Below are positions 63,866 through 64,000 of a DNA stretch of 64,000 bases, piece by piece. How positions within the stretch are numbered: position 1 is the first letter of the stretch; each line of letters starts with the position of its first letter. A program made the translations under genes and the position numbers. Under the pieces are notes generated by a model. It was not told the DNA's origin and ran no database searches. It was given only the letters and a program-made list of their open reading frames with translations. Source of the stretch: Strigops habroptila (lineage: Eukaryota; Chordata; Aves; Psittaciformes; Psittacidae); the NCBI RefSeq assembly GCF_004027225.2, contig NC_044288.2:2076719-2140718 (forward strand). Reading direction: 5' to 3'.

Positions 63866-64000
63866 GTCTCTGTCTATTCCTGGCTGGCTCCTGGGCAGAG
63901 CCAAGTGAGTCCATGGTCCATTTCGACCCACAGCATCCTGTTCAGTGCAAAGGGTGGAGCGTCTGCTGGGATGTGGATGTTTGTCTGATACAGACAGGAC
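63866..64000. other. Intergenic end of window
   Basis: Short stretch after the IQCC poly(A) signal in which nothing was recognised. Confidence 0.5.

Overview
The window is vertebrate nuclear DNA, almost certainly avian. It has several 5'-truncated CR1 LINE copies with bird-type 3' ends (ATTCTATGATTCTATG-like tails), compact introns, strong CpG islands and many GC-rich minisatellites, as expected of a bird microchromosome. The gene set matches human 1p35-p34 and, from memory, chicken chromosome 23. I cannot name the species from this sequence.

Nine protein-coding genes were rebuilt by joining exons at GT-AG sites (one GC-AG) with reading phase checked at every junction. From left to right: ZBTB8A (-, 2177-4747) and its tandem paralogue ZBTB8B (-, 12991-18012); BSDC1 (+, 18319-23872), head-to-head with ZBTB8B across about 0.3 kb; TSSK3 (-, 25994-27264), head-to-head with FAM229A (+, 27543-28746); KPNA6 (+, 29686-47375); TXLNA (+, 50061-55483); CCDC28B (+, 58657-60178); and IQCC (+, 60321-62943), whose first exon starts 0.1-0.2 kb after the CCDC28B stop. 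All nine reading frames are intact. Four are the length, or nearly the length, that I remember for the human proteins (KPNA6 536, TSSK3 268, TXLNA 542, ZBTB8B 482 residues).

Between the genes lie CpG-island promoters with recognisable CCAAT, CRE, YY1 and ZNF143-type motifs, long 3' UTRs ending at AATAAA/ATTAAA, CR1 fragments and five tandem-repeat blocks: a 10-bp array at 28161-28610, a G-rich array at 28880-29485, three 33-bp copies at 58820-58922, a GGT/GAT array at 59440-60095 and a GTGCACAGCTGGATGGG-type array at 60518-61020. The repeats give rise to most of the long but meaningless ORFs.

Functionally this is a housekeeping neighbourhood: two BTB-zinc-finger regulators, a BSD-domain protein, a testis kinase, a microprotein, a nuclear import receptor, a syntaxin-binding coiled-coil protein, a ciliary/mTORC2 modifier and an IQ-motif protein. 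I found no new multi-gene system. The points most worth checking are the FAM229A/KPNA6 junction, where human synteny is broken inside a G-rich minisatellite; a perfectly in-register 45-unit 10-bp array; a GC-AG intron in TXLNA; CR1 ends abutting splice acceptors; a CCDC28B transcript that may run through the IQCC promoter; and a ZBTB8A linker about 40 residues longer than in mammals.
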